Shown piece after piece: positions 16,362 through 24,566 of a DNA stretch of 41,173 nt. How positions within the stretch are numbered: position 1 is the stretch's first letter; every line of letters starts with the position of its first letter. This DNA is from Bradyrhizobium pachyrhizi (lineage in GTDB: Bacteria; Pseudomonadota; Alphaproteobacteria; Rhizobiales; Xanthobacteraceae), in contig NZ_LFIQ01000059.1 of assembly GCF_001189245.1 (NCBI RefSeq), forward strand, positions 1 through 41,173. Reading direction: 5' to 3'. A program made the translations under genes and the position numbers. The notes beneath the pieces were generated by a model, which was not told where the DNA came from, did no database searches, and saw only the letters and a program-made list of their open reading frames with translations.

Positions 16362-17567
16362 GTGCAGTCACCACAACCGGCGCAGCCTCGTCGCAGAAGC
16401 AGTGAGATCGGCGCGCTGCTGACGATCGACTTCGTGACGCATGGACTGCCTCGCACGCGAACGGTGACATTCGAGGCCTGTCGCGACGAGCTGCCCCGCG
16501 GCACGGTCAGCTCCTGGACGTCGTCGGCGCCGGCGAACTGGCAGATGCCGTCGGTGTCACCGCCGAGTATGACCGATTCAGACCAGGCGACCGCGGCGCT
16601 GCTGGATTTCTCCGCGTCGATTACGGCACCGCTTTCGCTACGCTACAGCCGGCTGGTCTCCTGCAGGCAGATGACCGACGCCGAAGACGACTGGCAATCG
16701 AGAGCCATCGATGTTCACGCTTTGACGGGCCGGATCATGCTTGCGAACGGACGCACGATGTCACTGGGCTGGAGCGGCTTTGGTGACGGCCTTGCGGGTA
16801 TGGCAGAGGGCCCGAAGCGCGCTCGTGTGGAGTGGGTCTCGCGCTGCGCCGGAACGGCCGCACCAGTCGACGCCGGCGATATTCCGGTCGTGCTGGCGCC
16901 GCAGCCTGCCGCCGTTGTCGCGCACGAGGCCATCGGTCATTTTTCCGAGGCTGCCGCATCCGCGGCGATCGACCTGCGTCATCGCCTTGGATGCCGGCTT
17001 GCGGCCGACGACTTCGATGTGTTTGACGATCCGACACGCGGCGCTGCCGCGCGCTACGGCGTCGACGACGAAGGCACGGTCGCGGTCGGGCCGACACAGA
17101 TTGTCGACGGCGGCGTTCTGGTCCAGCAACTTCATGGTCGCGGTTCGGCCCGGACAGCACAAACGCTGTCAACCGCAAACGCCCGCGCGGCGCAGATCAC
17201 CCAACAACCGATCCCCCGCCTCTCCAACCTCGTGGTGCCGGCCGGAACCCGGTCGCAGGACGAATTGGTGGACTGCCTTGGGGACGGCCTGCTGGTTCAC
17301 CATCTCTCTCACGGCTTTTCGCGCGGACTTGAGATCGAGGCCCGCATCGTGCTAGCTGAGCTTGTCAGATCGGGCCGCCGCACGGGAATTTTCGTCGGCG
17401 ACGGCCGGCTCACCGAGCGGATCGACGTGCTGGCGCGGTGCATCGCGCGTGGCGATCGCATTGAGCTCAATCCGAATGCCCTTTGCGGCAAGCACGGCCA
17501 GATCCTCTACGACGTCGGTACGATGGCTCCCGCCATGTTACTCTCGCAACTGAGGATCGCACGATGA
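16362..17567 (+). CDS. TldD-like metalloprotease
   Basis: A 401-residue protein with the TldD zinc motif HExxxH at 188-193 (VVAHEAIGHFSEA) and the conserved C-terminal Cys in ALCGKHGQ (about residue 375), as in Escherichia coli TldD. The middle carries VPAGTRSQDELVDCLGDGLLVHHLSHG and the typical RTGIFVGDG-like strand region. TldD acts with TldE to degrade or mature modified peptides such as microcin B17 (established). The N-terminal domain is short and divergent compared with the roughly 480-residue TldD. GTG 16362 follows a GGAGAG site. It overlaps the next gene by ATGA. Confidence 0.75.
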   Translation: MQSPQPAQPRRRSSEIGALLTIDFVTHGLPRTRTVTFEACRDELPRGTVSSWTSSAPANWQMPSVSPPSMTDSDQATAALLDFSASITAPLSLRYSRLVSCRQMTDAEDDWQSRAIDVHALTGRIMLANGRTMSLGWSGFGDGLAGMAEGPKRARVEWVSRCAGTAAPVDAGDIPVVLAPQPAAVVAHEAIGHFSEAAASAAIDLRHRLGCRLAADDFDVFDDPTRGAAARYGVDDEGTVAVGPTQIVDGGVLVQQLHGRGSARTAQTLSTANARAAQITQQPIPRLSNLVVPAGTRSQDELVDCLGDGLLVHHLSHGFSRGLEIEARIVLAELVRSGRRTGIFVGDGRLTERIDVLARCIARGDRIELNPNALCGKHGQILYDVGTMAPAMLLSQLRIAR

Positions 17568-18526
17568 CTATCGACCGCACGATCGTCTTTGCGCGCTGCC
17601 GCGATGGACAAATCATCCATCACTTCGCGCATCGCGTGATGGCCAATGCTGGACGCGCGGCAGTTGGTGCCTGCGACCAGGATGCTGTCGGGCTGTCCGA
17701 CCTGGCGAGGAACGAATGGCATCGTCATTCGGCAAGGCTGCCACCGGGACGTCGCAGCCAGCTCGTCGCCGAGATGGGGCACGTCATCGATATCGGCAAT
17801 GTTCGGCCCTATTCGATCGTCCATGCCAACGGCAGCATTCTCCAGGGCTTGCCATCGCCGCACCTTCCCTTGGTCGCGGAGGCAATCAAGTGGGCCGACG
17901 TTCCTCGCAAGCCGCTGCTGACGTTCGGCCCGTCGGCAACGCTCGCGCTGGTGAATTTCATCCTTGACGGTATCCCGGGCGCGATCGACGCGGCGGCGTG
18001 GCCGTTCGATAGTGAGCTGACAGTTTGCGATACCGGGCAATCGCCTTATCCCCCGCAACATCGGGACAATGCGACGGCAAGCCGCATCGGCACTGGCACC
18101 GAACACCGCGATGAAGGCGATGATATCGCATTCATGCTGCTTCAGCGCAGCGAGGTCTGGCAACGCCCGGTGAACGCGCTCTACAACATGCGGCAACGCA
18201 ATCTTGCGATCGGATGCGAGCGCAAGATGCCCGATCCGTCCGGCCCGGTCATCGTGTTCGACACCTTGTCAGCGGAGGTCGAACCCACGCTGTCGCGCTC
18301 ATCCTGGCTTGCGACTTGGTATCTCGTCGACGCAGACCGTCCGATTTGGGGCGAAGAGCGAGTCGCCGTCGCAATCGATACCTCAAAGATCCTGCGAGAC
18401 GATGTTCGTACCATCGGGACGCCCTGGCCCGCCTGCATATACGATCCGATCGAAGGCGAATGCTACGGAATGGCGCCCCATCTGTTCGCGCAATCCTCGT
18501 CCCTAGCGGTGAGCGTGCTGCAATGA
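17564..18526 (+). CDS. Putative divergent TldE/PmbA-like partner
   Basis: A 320-residue protein without HExxxH. The middle (LTFGPSATLALVNFILDGIP, then SELTVCDTGQSPYPP) and the C-terminal part (WYLVDADRPIWGEERVAVA, then DDVRTIGTPWPA) resemble the TldE/PmbA C-terminal domain, in which the metal site is lost and the protein pairs with TldD. That fits its position: it overlaps the tldD-like gene by ATGA, which would give paired synthesis. Similarity is weak, so an unrelated family cannot be excluded. It overlaps the next gene by ATGA as well. Confidence 0.45.
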   Translation: MTIDRTIVFARCRDGQIIHHFAHRVMANAGRAAVGACDQDAVGLSDLARNEWHRHSARLPPGRRSQLVAEMGHVIDIGNVRPYSIVHANGSILQGLPSPHLPLVAEAIKWADVPRKPLLTFGPSATLALVNFILDGIPGAIDAAAWPFDSELTVCDTGQSPYPPQHRDNATASRIGTGTEHRDEGDDIAFMLLQRSEVWQRPVNALYNMRQRNLAIGCERKMPDPSGPVIVFDTLSAEVEPTLSRSSWLATWYLVDADRPIWGEERVAVAIDTSKILRDDVRTIGTPWPACIYDPIEGECYGMAPHLFAQSSSLAVSVLQ

Positions 18527-19092
18527 AATCCCTTTGTCTTGATCTCGAACCTTATATCAACGCGCACTTGGCGACCTTCGATGCCGACCGCCGGGCCGGC
18601 TTTGTGAATGCCTGGTGCAACAGCTTCCCCGCAGAAGAGATTCCCTTTGGGAGTAACCTGCTGATTGGTGGCGCGATGTTTCGACTGCCGGGGAAGCAGC
18701 GAGGAACGCCGGACCACATCGAAGCGCTCGAGCAAACTGTTGAAGTCAATGCAGCGACCAGCGCGCGCGCAGCGGCCATTCTCGGCTTCGGAGAGCTCGG
18801 CGATCAGGAACTACGGTTCAAGGTTTCGGATGTATTTGGAGACGAGTACATCACGCGGGTAGTCCTGCCGAACTGGCTCGTCCCGAAGCACACCCGGCAG
18901 GAGCAGCAAAGCTGGCGGGCGACGCACCTGCACTATCCCGACTATGAGCTGGATCATCTATGTCCATGCCTGTTTGCCGTCGCGGCACCGTTCAGGTCGG
19001 AGATTCGGCCCCGCTCCATCACGCTTCACGCCAATCCGCTCGCGCATGTCTTCGCCATCAGCTTGCTGACCGAGGGCCTCCCGCATGCCTGA
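18523..19092 (+). CDS. Small protein with possible galactose-binding-like beta-sandwich
   Basis: A 189-residue protein, no firm family. The pattern of strands (LLIGGAMFRLPGK, TVEVNAATSARAAAILGFGE, LRFKVSDVFGDEYITRVVLPNW, SITLHANPLAHVFAISLL) recalls beta-sandwich carbohydrate-binding-like domains that end with a similar NP-H-FA-I signature. No catalytic motif, signal peptide or membrane segment is visible. It overlaps both neighbours (ATGA upstream, 8 bases downstream), so it is an integral part of the operon. A scaffold or substrate-binding role is a guess. Confidence 0.4.
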   Translation: MKSLCLDLEPYINAHLATFDADRRAGFVNAWCNSFPAEEIPFGSNLLIGGAMFRLPGKQRGTPDHIEALEQTVEVNAATSARAAAILGFGELGDQELRFKVSDVFGDEYITRVVLPNWLVPKHTRQEQQSWRATHLHYPDYELDHLCPCLFAVAAPFRSEIRPRSITLHANPLAHVFAISLLTEGLPHA

Positions 19093-20107
19093 CTTCGCCT
19101 CGTCGAGAATTCTAGTCCCGAGCACCCTTCGCAACCTGAACATCATTCTGGATGCGATCGTGGACCGACCGAGTGCCCCCTGCTTGGGTTGTGTCTGGGG
19201 CTTTGCCGAGTTCGATCCCTCCTCAACGGCCGCCGAGTTTGACCTCCCATGCGGCTGGCGCTTCTACGCACAAAAGCTCCTGAACTTCGCCGGCATCCAG
19301 CTCGACTATGCCGAGGACGGTCGAGACAACGCCTACGATCGCGTTGAGTTGGGTCAGTCCATCATTGCTGCGGTGGACAGTTATTACCTGCCCTATCGGC
19401 CGGCCTGGCAGCGGGTGCACAGCGCTCGGACGCTGATCGTCGATCGTCTGGCCATCGACACCGGAATGGCCGACATCATTGACGTCTGGATGCCGGAATA
19501 CGCCGGCCCGATCGAACTTTCCGATCTTGATCACGCGCGGAATTCGCATGTGCCAGAAAATATCGAGCGTGAGCCGCTCTATGCCGGCATTCCATTGAGG
19601 GAACGGTGGTGGACCGTCGCCCTAGTCGTAGACCCGCTCATTCGTAATCACAGCGGCGTCATGTCGAGATTATCGGGGTTGGTGTCGGACGCCATGAGTG
19701 CGAACACGCTGGGCAGGATGGCCAAATTCCGCCATGGTGCGGTCGAAGCGCTGTCGCGGCCGCTCGCGATCTCGGGCGGAGCCCGGCGCGCAGCCGCCCT
19801 ACAACTGCGAGCCGAGATAGGATTGCGCGCCTATCTCTATGCCTTCTTCAATTTCGCGAGCGCTGCTCTCGACGATCAACTGTTCGCCGCCGAGGTCTGC
19901 TTGTGGTCGCGGCAGCTCGACGAGCTCTCCGGAGTGCGCGATCTACTGATCAAGTCGGTAGCTTTCGATCGACCCGAATATGCGCAACTTGCCGATCGTG
20001 CGCTGCGCTCCGCCGAAGGGCGGGAGCGCAGGTTGACTCAATTCGTCGACGAGCGCTGTCCACAGCAGGCGCCCGATTCGATCCGTGCTGGAGGAGAATC
20101 ATGCTGA
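19085..20107 (+). CDS. BtrH-like (C39-fold acyltransferase-like) protein
   Basis: A 340-residue protein. Residues 30-150 follow the BtrH N-terminal pattern: a cysteine region (APCLGCVWGFAEF, Cys33/Cys36), AVDSYYLPYRPAW at about 97-109, His112 shortly after, and an Asp-containing strand (IIDVWMPEYAGPIELSDLDHA). In butirosin synthesis BtrH transfers an acyl chain from a carrier protein to an aminoglycoside; the fold is that of C39 peptidases (established). The C-terminal half is helical and unassigned. An acyltransferase or peptidase-like role on the cluster's product is suggested. No carrier protein gene was found here. Confidence 0.55.
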   Translation: MPDFASSRILVPSTLRNLNIILDAIVDRPSAPCLGCVWGFAEFDPSSTAAEFDLPCGWRFYAQKLLNFAGIQLDYAEDGRDNAYDRVELGQSIIAAVDSYYLPYRPAWQRVHSARTLIVDRLAIDTGMADIIDVWMPEYAGPIELSDLDHARNSHVPENIEREPLYAGIPLRERWWTVALVVDPLIRNHSGVMSRLSGLVSDAMSANTLGRMAKFRHGAVEALSRPLAISGGARRAAALQLRAEIGLRAYLYAFFNFASAALDDQLFAAEVCLWSRQLDELSGVRDLLIKSVAFDRPEYAQLADRALRSAEGRERRLTQFVDERCPQQAPDSIRAGGESC

Positions 20108-21027
20108 ACAACATCATTTGGCTGGTCTTCGACAGTGCACGCTACGACGCTTTCATGGCGGCGTCCACGCCCGCAATCGACAGCATTGGTTCGACGGAAC
20201 GGCGCTTCAGCTATGCGAGCTGGACCGCACCGAGCCACTACGCCTTCATGATGGGTCTGCCGCCTCATGCCAACGCGCCTGGAGTACTCGCTGCCGATGT
20301 CCATCGGCAAGATCTGTCGCTCTGGCAACGTCGCATCGGAGACGATGCTCAGGAGATTTCCTTTGCGGATTTCGCGCCTTCCTTGTCGCTGCCCGCCTTC
20401 CTACGCTCCATTGGCTATCGCGCCGAGGCTTACGTATCGCTGCCTGTCCTGAACCCGCATACGCCGATCGCGCAACATTTCGATCATTTCCAGCTGATGC
20501 CAACCCATAACGATCTCGCCGCAATCGTAGCGCAACTGCGGTTTTCCCGGCAGCCGCAGTTCATTTTCGTCAATGCGGGCGAGACCCATTATCCGTACGC
20601 GCTTCCCCATGAGGGGCCGAACGATCTGCCGCGGATACCTGGCGTTCACGGCGTCTGGCGCGATCTCGACGATTTCCTTAAGAACAGAGGTGGGGTGGCG
20701 CAACCGGGGGCAGAAAATAGAATCCGGTTCGACACCGAATCGCTGCGGCCGCTGTGGCAAAAGCAGGTCGCCTGTATCGAACATCTCGATGGTGTCGTTG
20801 CTACCCTCATCGAGAAGGCGCCGCCGAACTCTTGGTTCATCATTACGGCCGACCATGGCGAGTTGTTCGGCGAAGACGGATATTTCGGCCACGGCCCCGT
20901 AGTCCACGAGAAAGTGTTCGAGGTATTCTTCGTGGAGGGCAAGCGCCCGCGCGTTGCGAAGGCTAGCAGCATCCAGCTTGACCAGGCTGTGATAATGGGG
21001 CGGCTGAGGAAGCTCGGCTACGCTTAA
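20101..21027 (+). CDS. Sulfatase-like alkaline-phosphatase-superfamily enzyme
   Basis: A 308-residue protein with the N-terminal metal site IIWLVFDSARYDAF, a nucleophile region YASWTAPSHYAFMMG, NAGETHYPYALP, and the C-terminal metal motifs TADHGELFGEDGYFGHG. The Cys/Ser-x-Pro-x-Arg sulfatase signature is absent and a Thr/Ser in WTAPS takes its place, so phosphate- rather than sulfate-ester or phosphotransfer chemistry is more likely (inference). It is cytoplasmic by sequence. It overlaps the BtrH-like gene by 7 bases and is the last strictly overlapping gene of the operon. Confidence 0.7.
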   Translation: MLNNIIWLVFDSARYDAFMAASTPAIDSIGSTERRFSYASWTAPSHYAFMMGLPPHANAPGVLAADVHRQDLSLWQRRIGDDAQEISFADFAPSLSLPAFLRSIGYRAEAYVSLPVLNPHTPIAQHFDHFQLMPTHNDLAAIVAQLRFSRQPQFIFVNAGETHYPYALPHEGPNDLPRIPGVHGVWRDLDDFLKNRGGVAQPGAENRIRFDTESLRPLWQKQVACIEHLDGVVATLIEKAPPNSWFIITADHGELFGEDGYFGHGPVVHEKVFEVFFVEGKRPRVAKASSIQLDQAVIMGRLRKLGYA

Positions 21028-21040
21028 TATCGATCAAAGG

Positions 21041-21688
21041 ATGACTTTAATGGCAAAGGCAAAGAAAAGGACAATTGCCGTACACAGCGAGGCCGAATCG
21101 AGCGGATCGTGCTTCAAGAAGCTGGTCATCCGGCCCGTGACCGACAAGGACTGGCCGGCAATCGCGGCCCTGTTTGGCGACAAAGGTGCCTGTGGCGGAT
21201 GCTGGTGCATGTACTGGCGAGTGGAACGCGGCGGACGAACCTGGGACGACATCCGGGGTGACAATGCGCGTGCGCAGTTCCACCGGCTGGTGCGGTCCGG
21301 AAAAGTTCATGGGCTGCTCGCGTTCGAGGAAACAACGCCAATCGGGTGGGTTTGCGTTGGACCGTACGAAGATTTCCCCCGCCTTGCCACGGTCCGCGCG
21401 CTCCGGCGTGAGCGGCCGGCCAAGACCTGGTCCATCGTGTGCTTCTACATTCCCCCGAAATACAGAGCTCGTGGTCTTGCCACACGACTGCTGGTCGCAG
21501 CGCAGAAGTTGGCCAAAGCTTCCGGCGCCGCCGTCGTCGAGGGATATCCGGTGGCAACCCGGGCAGGCAAGCAACTTCCTAGCGCCTTCGCATGGACTGG
21601 TGTACCGAAGATGTTTGCTGATGCTGGCTTTGCTAAAACTGCCGGAGGCCAAGCCGCACTACGAGTCTGGTTGTCTGTCGTCAGATAA
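21041..21688 (+). CDS. GNAT-family N-acetyltransferase
   Basis: A protein of 212-215 residues with a GNAT core: VIRPVTDKDWPAIAALF at the start, a GACGGCWCMYWRVE motif, and acetyl-CoA loop YRARGLATRLLVAAQ, followed by EGYPV and FAWTGVPKMFADAGF. It would acetylate an amine; tailoring or self-protection against the cluster's product are both possible. ATG 21041 has little room for a ribosome binding site, whereas ATG 21050 is preceded by AAAGGA at 7 bases and is the better start. It lies 13 bases after the previous stop. Family members with the same CWC motif also occur singly. Confidence 0.75.
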   Translation: MTLMAKAKKRTIAVHSEAESSGSCFKKLVIRPVTDKDWPAIAALFGDKGACGGCWCMYWRVERGGRTWDDIRGDNARAQFHRLVRSGKVHGLLAFEETTPIGWVCVGPYEDFPRLATVRALRRERPAKTWSIVCFYIPPKYRARGLATRLLVAAQKLAKASGAAVVEGYPVATRAGKQLPSAFAWTGVPKMFADAGFAKTAGGQAALRVWLSVVR

Positions 21689-21713
21689 TTTGGGACTGAT
21701 CGGGCCTTTCGAG

Positions 21714-22290
21714 AAGGGAGGCTCTGGCTCATCAGGAGTTAGAGTTTAAGCTGCTCGCAATTGATGCTGCAAGCGTCGGTTTGCGTTGGTGTTGCGCTTG
21801 ATGCGTTTTTCGGTCGGCGAGGATGGCCTCAGCCCTGTCGAAGTAGACATCGGCAGGAGTGAGGTTGTCGATGCTCTCATGATAGCTGACGTGATTGTAG
21901 TGTTCTACGAAGGCCCCTATCTGCCGTTCGAGGTCGCCGGGCAGGTAGTAATGATCGAGCAGAATGCGGTTCTTCAAGGTTAGGTGCCAGCGCTCGATCT
22001 TTCCCTGGGTCTGGGGTCATCACAGCCGCGCACATGTTGCATGCCCTTGTTTTCGAGCCAACCGGCCAGATCGTCTGCCACGTAACTCAAGCCTGTCGCT
22101 TAGAAGCCTCGGCCGGTGTGCGACGGTGCCACGGTCGGAGGCCAGAGGCCAGGAGTGCCTGGTCAAGTTTGGCGGTGACGTCGGAGGCAGCCATCGTGCG
22201 GCCAAGCCTCCAAGCAACGATGTAGCGCGAGAAATCATCGAGCACGGTCGAGAGATAGTACGGTCGCGGTAGGGACGCAGGTTTCCCAGC
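21714..22290 (-). pseudogene. IS3-family transposase, C-terminal half, frameshifted
   Basis: Minus-strand pieces read YYLSTVLDDFSRYIVAWRLG, then after frame changes PQTQGKIERWHLTLKNRIL and HYYLPGDLERQIGAFVEHYN, ending YHESIDNLTPADVYF and a stop at 21732. These are the DDE core and tail of an IS3-type OrfB. The end beyond the stop (to about 21714) resembles 1200-1275. At least two frame breaks and the lost N-terminus make it inactive. It marks the downstream edge of the operon. Confidence 0.7.
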
Positions 22291-22544
22291 GCCCCCCGCC
22301 CAGATCTGTACGTGCGGAGCTGGCGCATACGGCTCCTGCCTTAGGTCATGGCGCGTACCGTGGATTGGGATGCGGATGGCAGGCGCGGACTTTCGGGATG
22401 TATCGCCCGACGTAATGCTGGAACCGATCCCAGGTCATCGAGAGCGCCGGCTGCGTCGACGAAGCGAGCGCAGCCATGCCCGGCAGACCTCGGCGCGGAA
22501 CTGCCGAGCGGTTTTAGATTCCCAGGAATCGCTTGGTAGTTCAG

Positions 22545-22680
22545 CTAACGCTCCACCGTTCCCAGCCGAAGCCCTGTCGTTTCCGGGCGTGCGCCAGATG
22601 ACGCCTGACCTTTTTCTCCACCCAATCTTTGATGTAGCCGAAGCACTCACTGGAGTGCCCTACTGCGAAGTAGTCCCCCC
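22545..22680 (-). pseudogene. Group II intron maturase, C-terminal remnant
   Basis: The minus strand reads YFAVGHSSECFGYIKDWVE, then KKVRRHLAHARKRQGFGWER and WS before a stop, which fits the end of one class of group II intron reverse transcriptases (a GNSS-like motif, then a basic helix and GxGW). The rest of the gene is absent. It is a different subtype from the intron at 39-41 kb. Confidence 0.45.
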
Positions 22681-22739
22681 CCCCGGAGCATTGGATTGAT
22701 CAGGCTTATCACCCTCCCAATCAGTTGCGACCGGTGTCG

Positions 22740-23575
22740 GCGGAACGCTCCGGCAGTCAAGCTCGAGATTGCGATTGGCGGCCTCGTCGTGCGGACGGAC
22801 GCGGCGATAGATGGGGAGCATCTGTCTCGATTGATCCGCGGTGCGGGCGTCACGATGATTGTCCCCGGTTCCGAACCGAAGATTTACATCGCGACGTGGC
22901 CCGCCGACTTCCGCTGCGGCACGATGGGCTTGCTGCGAAGGTGCAGGAGATGCTTGGTCTCGATCCGTTCAGCGGTGCAGCCTTCTTGTTCCGGTCGAAA
23001 CGGGCGGACCGGCTCAGGATTCTAGTGTGGGATCGAACGGCCTAGCGCATGAACGCCTCGAGGGTTGCAAGTTCGTGTGGCCAAAGATTGCGGAAGGCGT
23101 TATGCGGACATCGCCGCGATGTTTGCCGCGCTGTTTGAGGGCCTGGATTGGCGGTTGGTCCGCCCGGAGGAAGCGCGGCGTCCACAGATCGCTGGATAAG
23201 TGCGGCAGAATGACTCTGTGCCGAGTTGGGCATGGCGCCGTCGGCGCAGATGTGCTCGACATGGCGCATGAGCACCGCGACGCTTCGCGACGAGAATGAA
23301 CGCCTGAAGGCACTTTTAGCGCAGGCAGCATTGAGCGAACATCAAGCGGCGCTGGCAACGTCGGAAGAAGCGCGGCGCCGGTTGGAGGTCATTCTCGGAG
23401 AAGTACGCCGAGAGAAGTTCGGAGCGAAGTCCGAGAAGCTGCGGCCAGATCAATATCATTTGCCGCGCGAAGACGTGGAGATCGCGCAAGGCGTCCTGGA
23501 CGCGGCACAGGAGAGGGCTGCGGCGGTCATCAGGGGCCGATCGCGTGCGTCCAAAGCTCGGACGAAGGTGCCGGG
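22740..23575 (+). pseudogene. IS66-family tnpA-tnpB-tnpC remnants
   Basis: The order fits IS66. The tnpA tail is KLEIAIGGLVVRTDA at about 22757-22860. The tnpB starts MIVPGSEPKIYIA at 22855, then AAKVQEMLGLDPFSGAAFLF in another frame, then CKFVWPKIAEGV and FEGLDWRLVRPEEARR to the stop at 23199, with at least three frame breaks. The tnpC N-terminus from 23268 reads RDENERLKALLAQA, VRREKFGAKSEKLRPDQYHL and EDVEIAQGVLDAAQE and is lost after about 23575. No part is functional. Confidence 0.7.
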
Positions 23576-23637
23576 CAGTCCTCTCAGGGACCTCGCCTCA
23601 GTCAAATCGGGACGCCAAATGCCCACGCTGCTTAGCT

Positions 23638-24420
23638 TTACATTTCTGGATCTGAAATGCGGGTCAGCATCTTCACGTGCGGCCCCGCCCGTTTGAAGAT
23701 CGGCTCCCAAAAGGCATAGGCGGTCTCGGCGAAACTCGCGCTTATGGTGAACTTCGTGAGCGCGGCTCGATGTGCGGTTTGTCGCCGGCAGCCTTGCCCC
23801 TCGACAAGGTGCCAGATGAATTGAGCGACTTGGCGCGCGTATGCGCTCGGACGACCTCGGTGGTTGGGTACGATCTCAAGCCGCATGGTCCCGGTGTCGC
23901 GCGTCTCCGGTTCAGTGATATTGGCAAGCCAGATGAAAATTGATGGATCAATGCTCGCGGCATAACCGTCGCGCTTGAGCTGCTGATTGATCATAGAGAA
24001 TGCGCTGGCGGCTTCTCTGAAGCATTCGCTCAGGATAAAGTTCGCCTGATTCTCCAGCTTGCCGCTCTGAAGATCGTCCAGCAATCTGACCGCCTCGTCA
24101 GTGAGCCGCCGCATGTATCGCAACTGCGGCTGGCCCGCGCTGTCGCTTGGTTTCTTCTGCACGATCAACTCGGCCGCATCCGCGCGGAACTCCGTTGCGG
24201 CTTCTCTGAGAATGGTCAGAAAATTGCCTTCAAGACCGGAACCGCCGATGTCTTTCGACGCCGCTCTGCTTCCCACCCGTGCTTCCACGAGGTTGGCAAT
24301 CCTCACCATCATCTCGGTGGTAGTGTCGGAATCTAGGAGTTCGTCCTTGCGCGGCGCCGCCGCATTCCGAGTTTCAAGCACCGCAACGGGATTCGGAGCC
24401 GTCACTTGCCTCGCAAGCAT
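23638..24420 (-). CDS. Hypothetical protein downstream of parA-like gene
   Basis: A 260-residue soluble protein, starting at ATG 24420 (MLARQVTAPNPVAVLE). It has a helical middle (LRYMRRLTDEAVRLLDDLQ, FILSECFREAASAFSMINQQ) and a C-terminal half with HRGRPSAYARQVAQFIWHL. I do not recognise a domain. It lies 146 bases behind the ParA-like gene on the same strand and may form a unit with it, for example as a partition or replication partner (inference from position). Longer in-frame extensions upstream look non-coding. Confidence 0.5.
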   Translation of the reverse strand: MLARQVTAPNPVAVLETRNAAAPRKDELLDSDTTTEMMVRIANLVEARVGSRAASKDIGGSGLEGNFLTILREAATEFRADAAELIVQKKPSDSAGQPQLRYMRRLTDEAVRLLDDLQSGKLENQANFILSECFREAASAFSMINQQLKRDGYAASIDPSIFIWLANITEPETRDTGTMRLEIVPNHRGRPSAYARQVAQFIWHLVEGQGCRRQTAHRAALTKFTISASFAETAYAFWEPIFKRAGPHVKMLTRISDPEM

Positions 24421-24566
24421 TGTTTGATCACGTCTTCTCACCTGTGTGCTCCGATCGCGGATTGGAAACAGCAATCCCACTGGACAACACAAACAGGCCA
24501 TCGTCAACGGCTCGGCTCGCCGCCGCGGTAAGCTCCACCAGCGAGCGTCGCACACAGCGCTTATGG

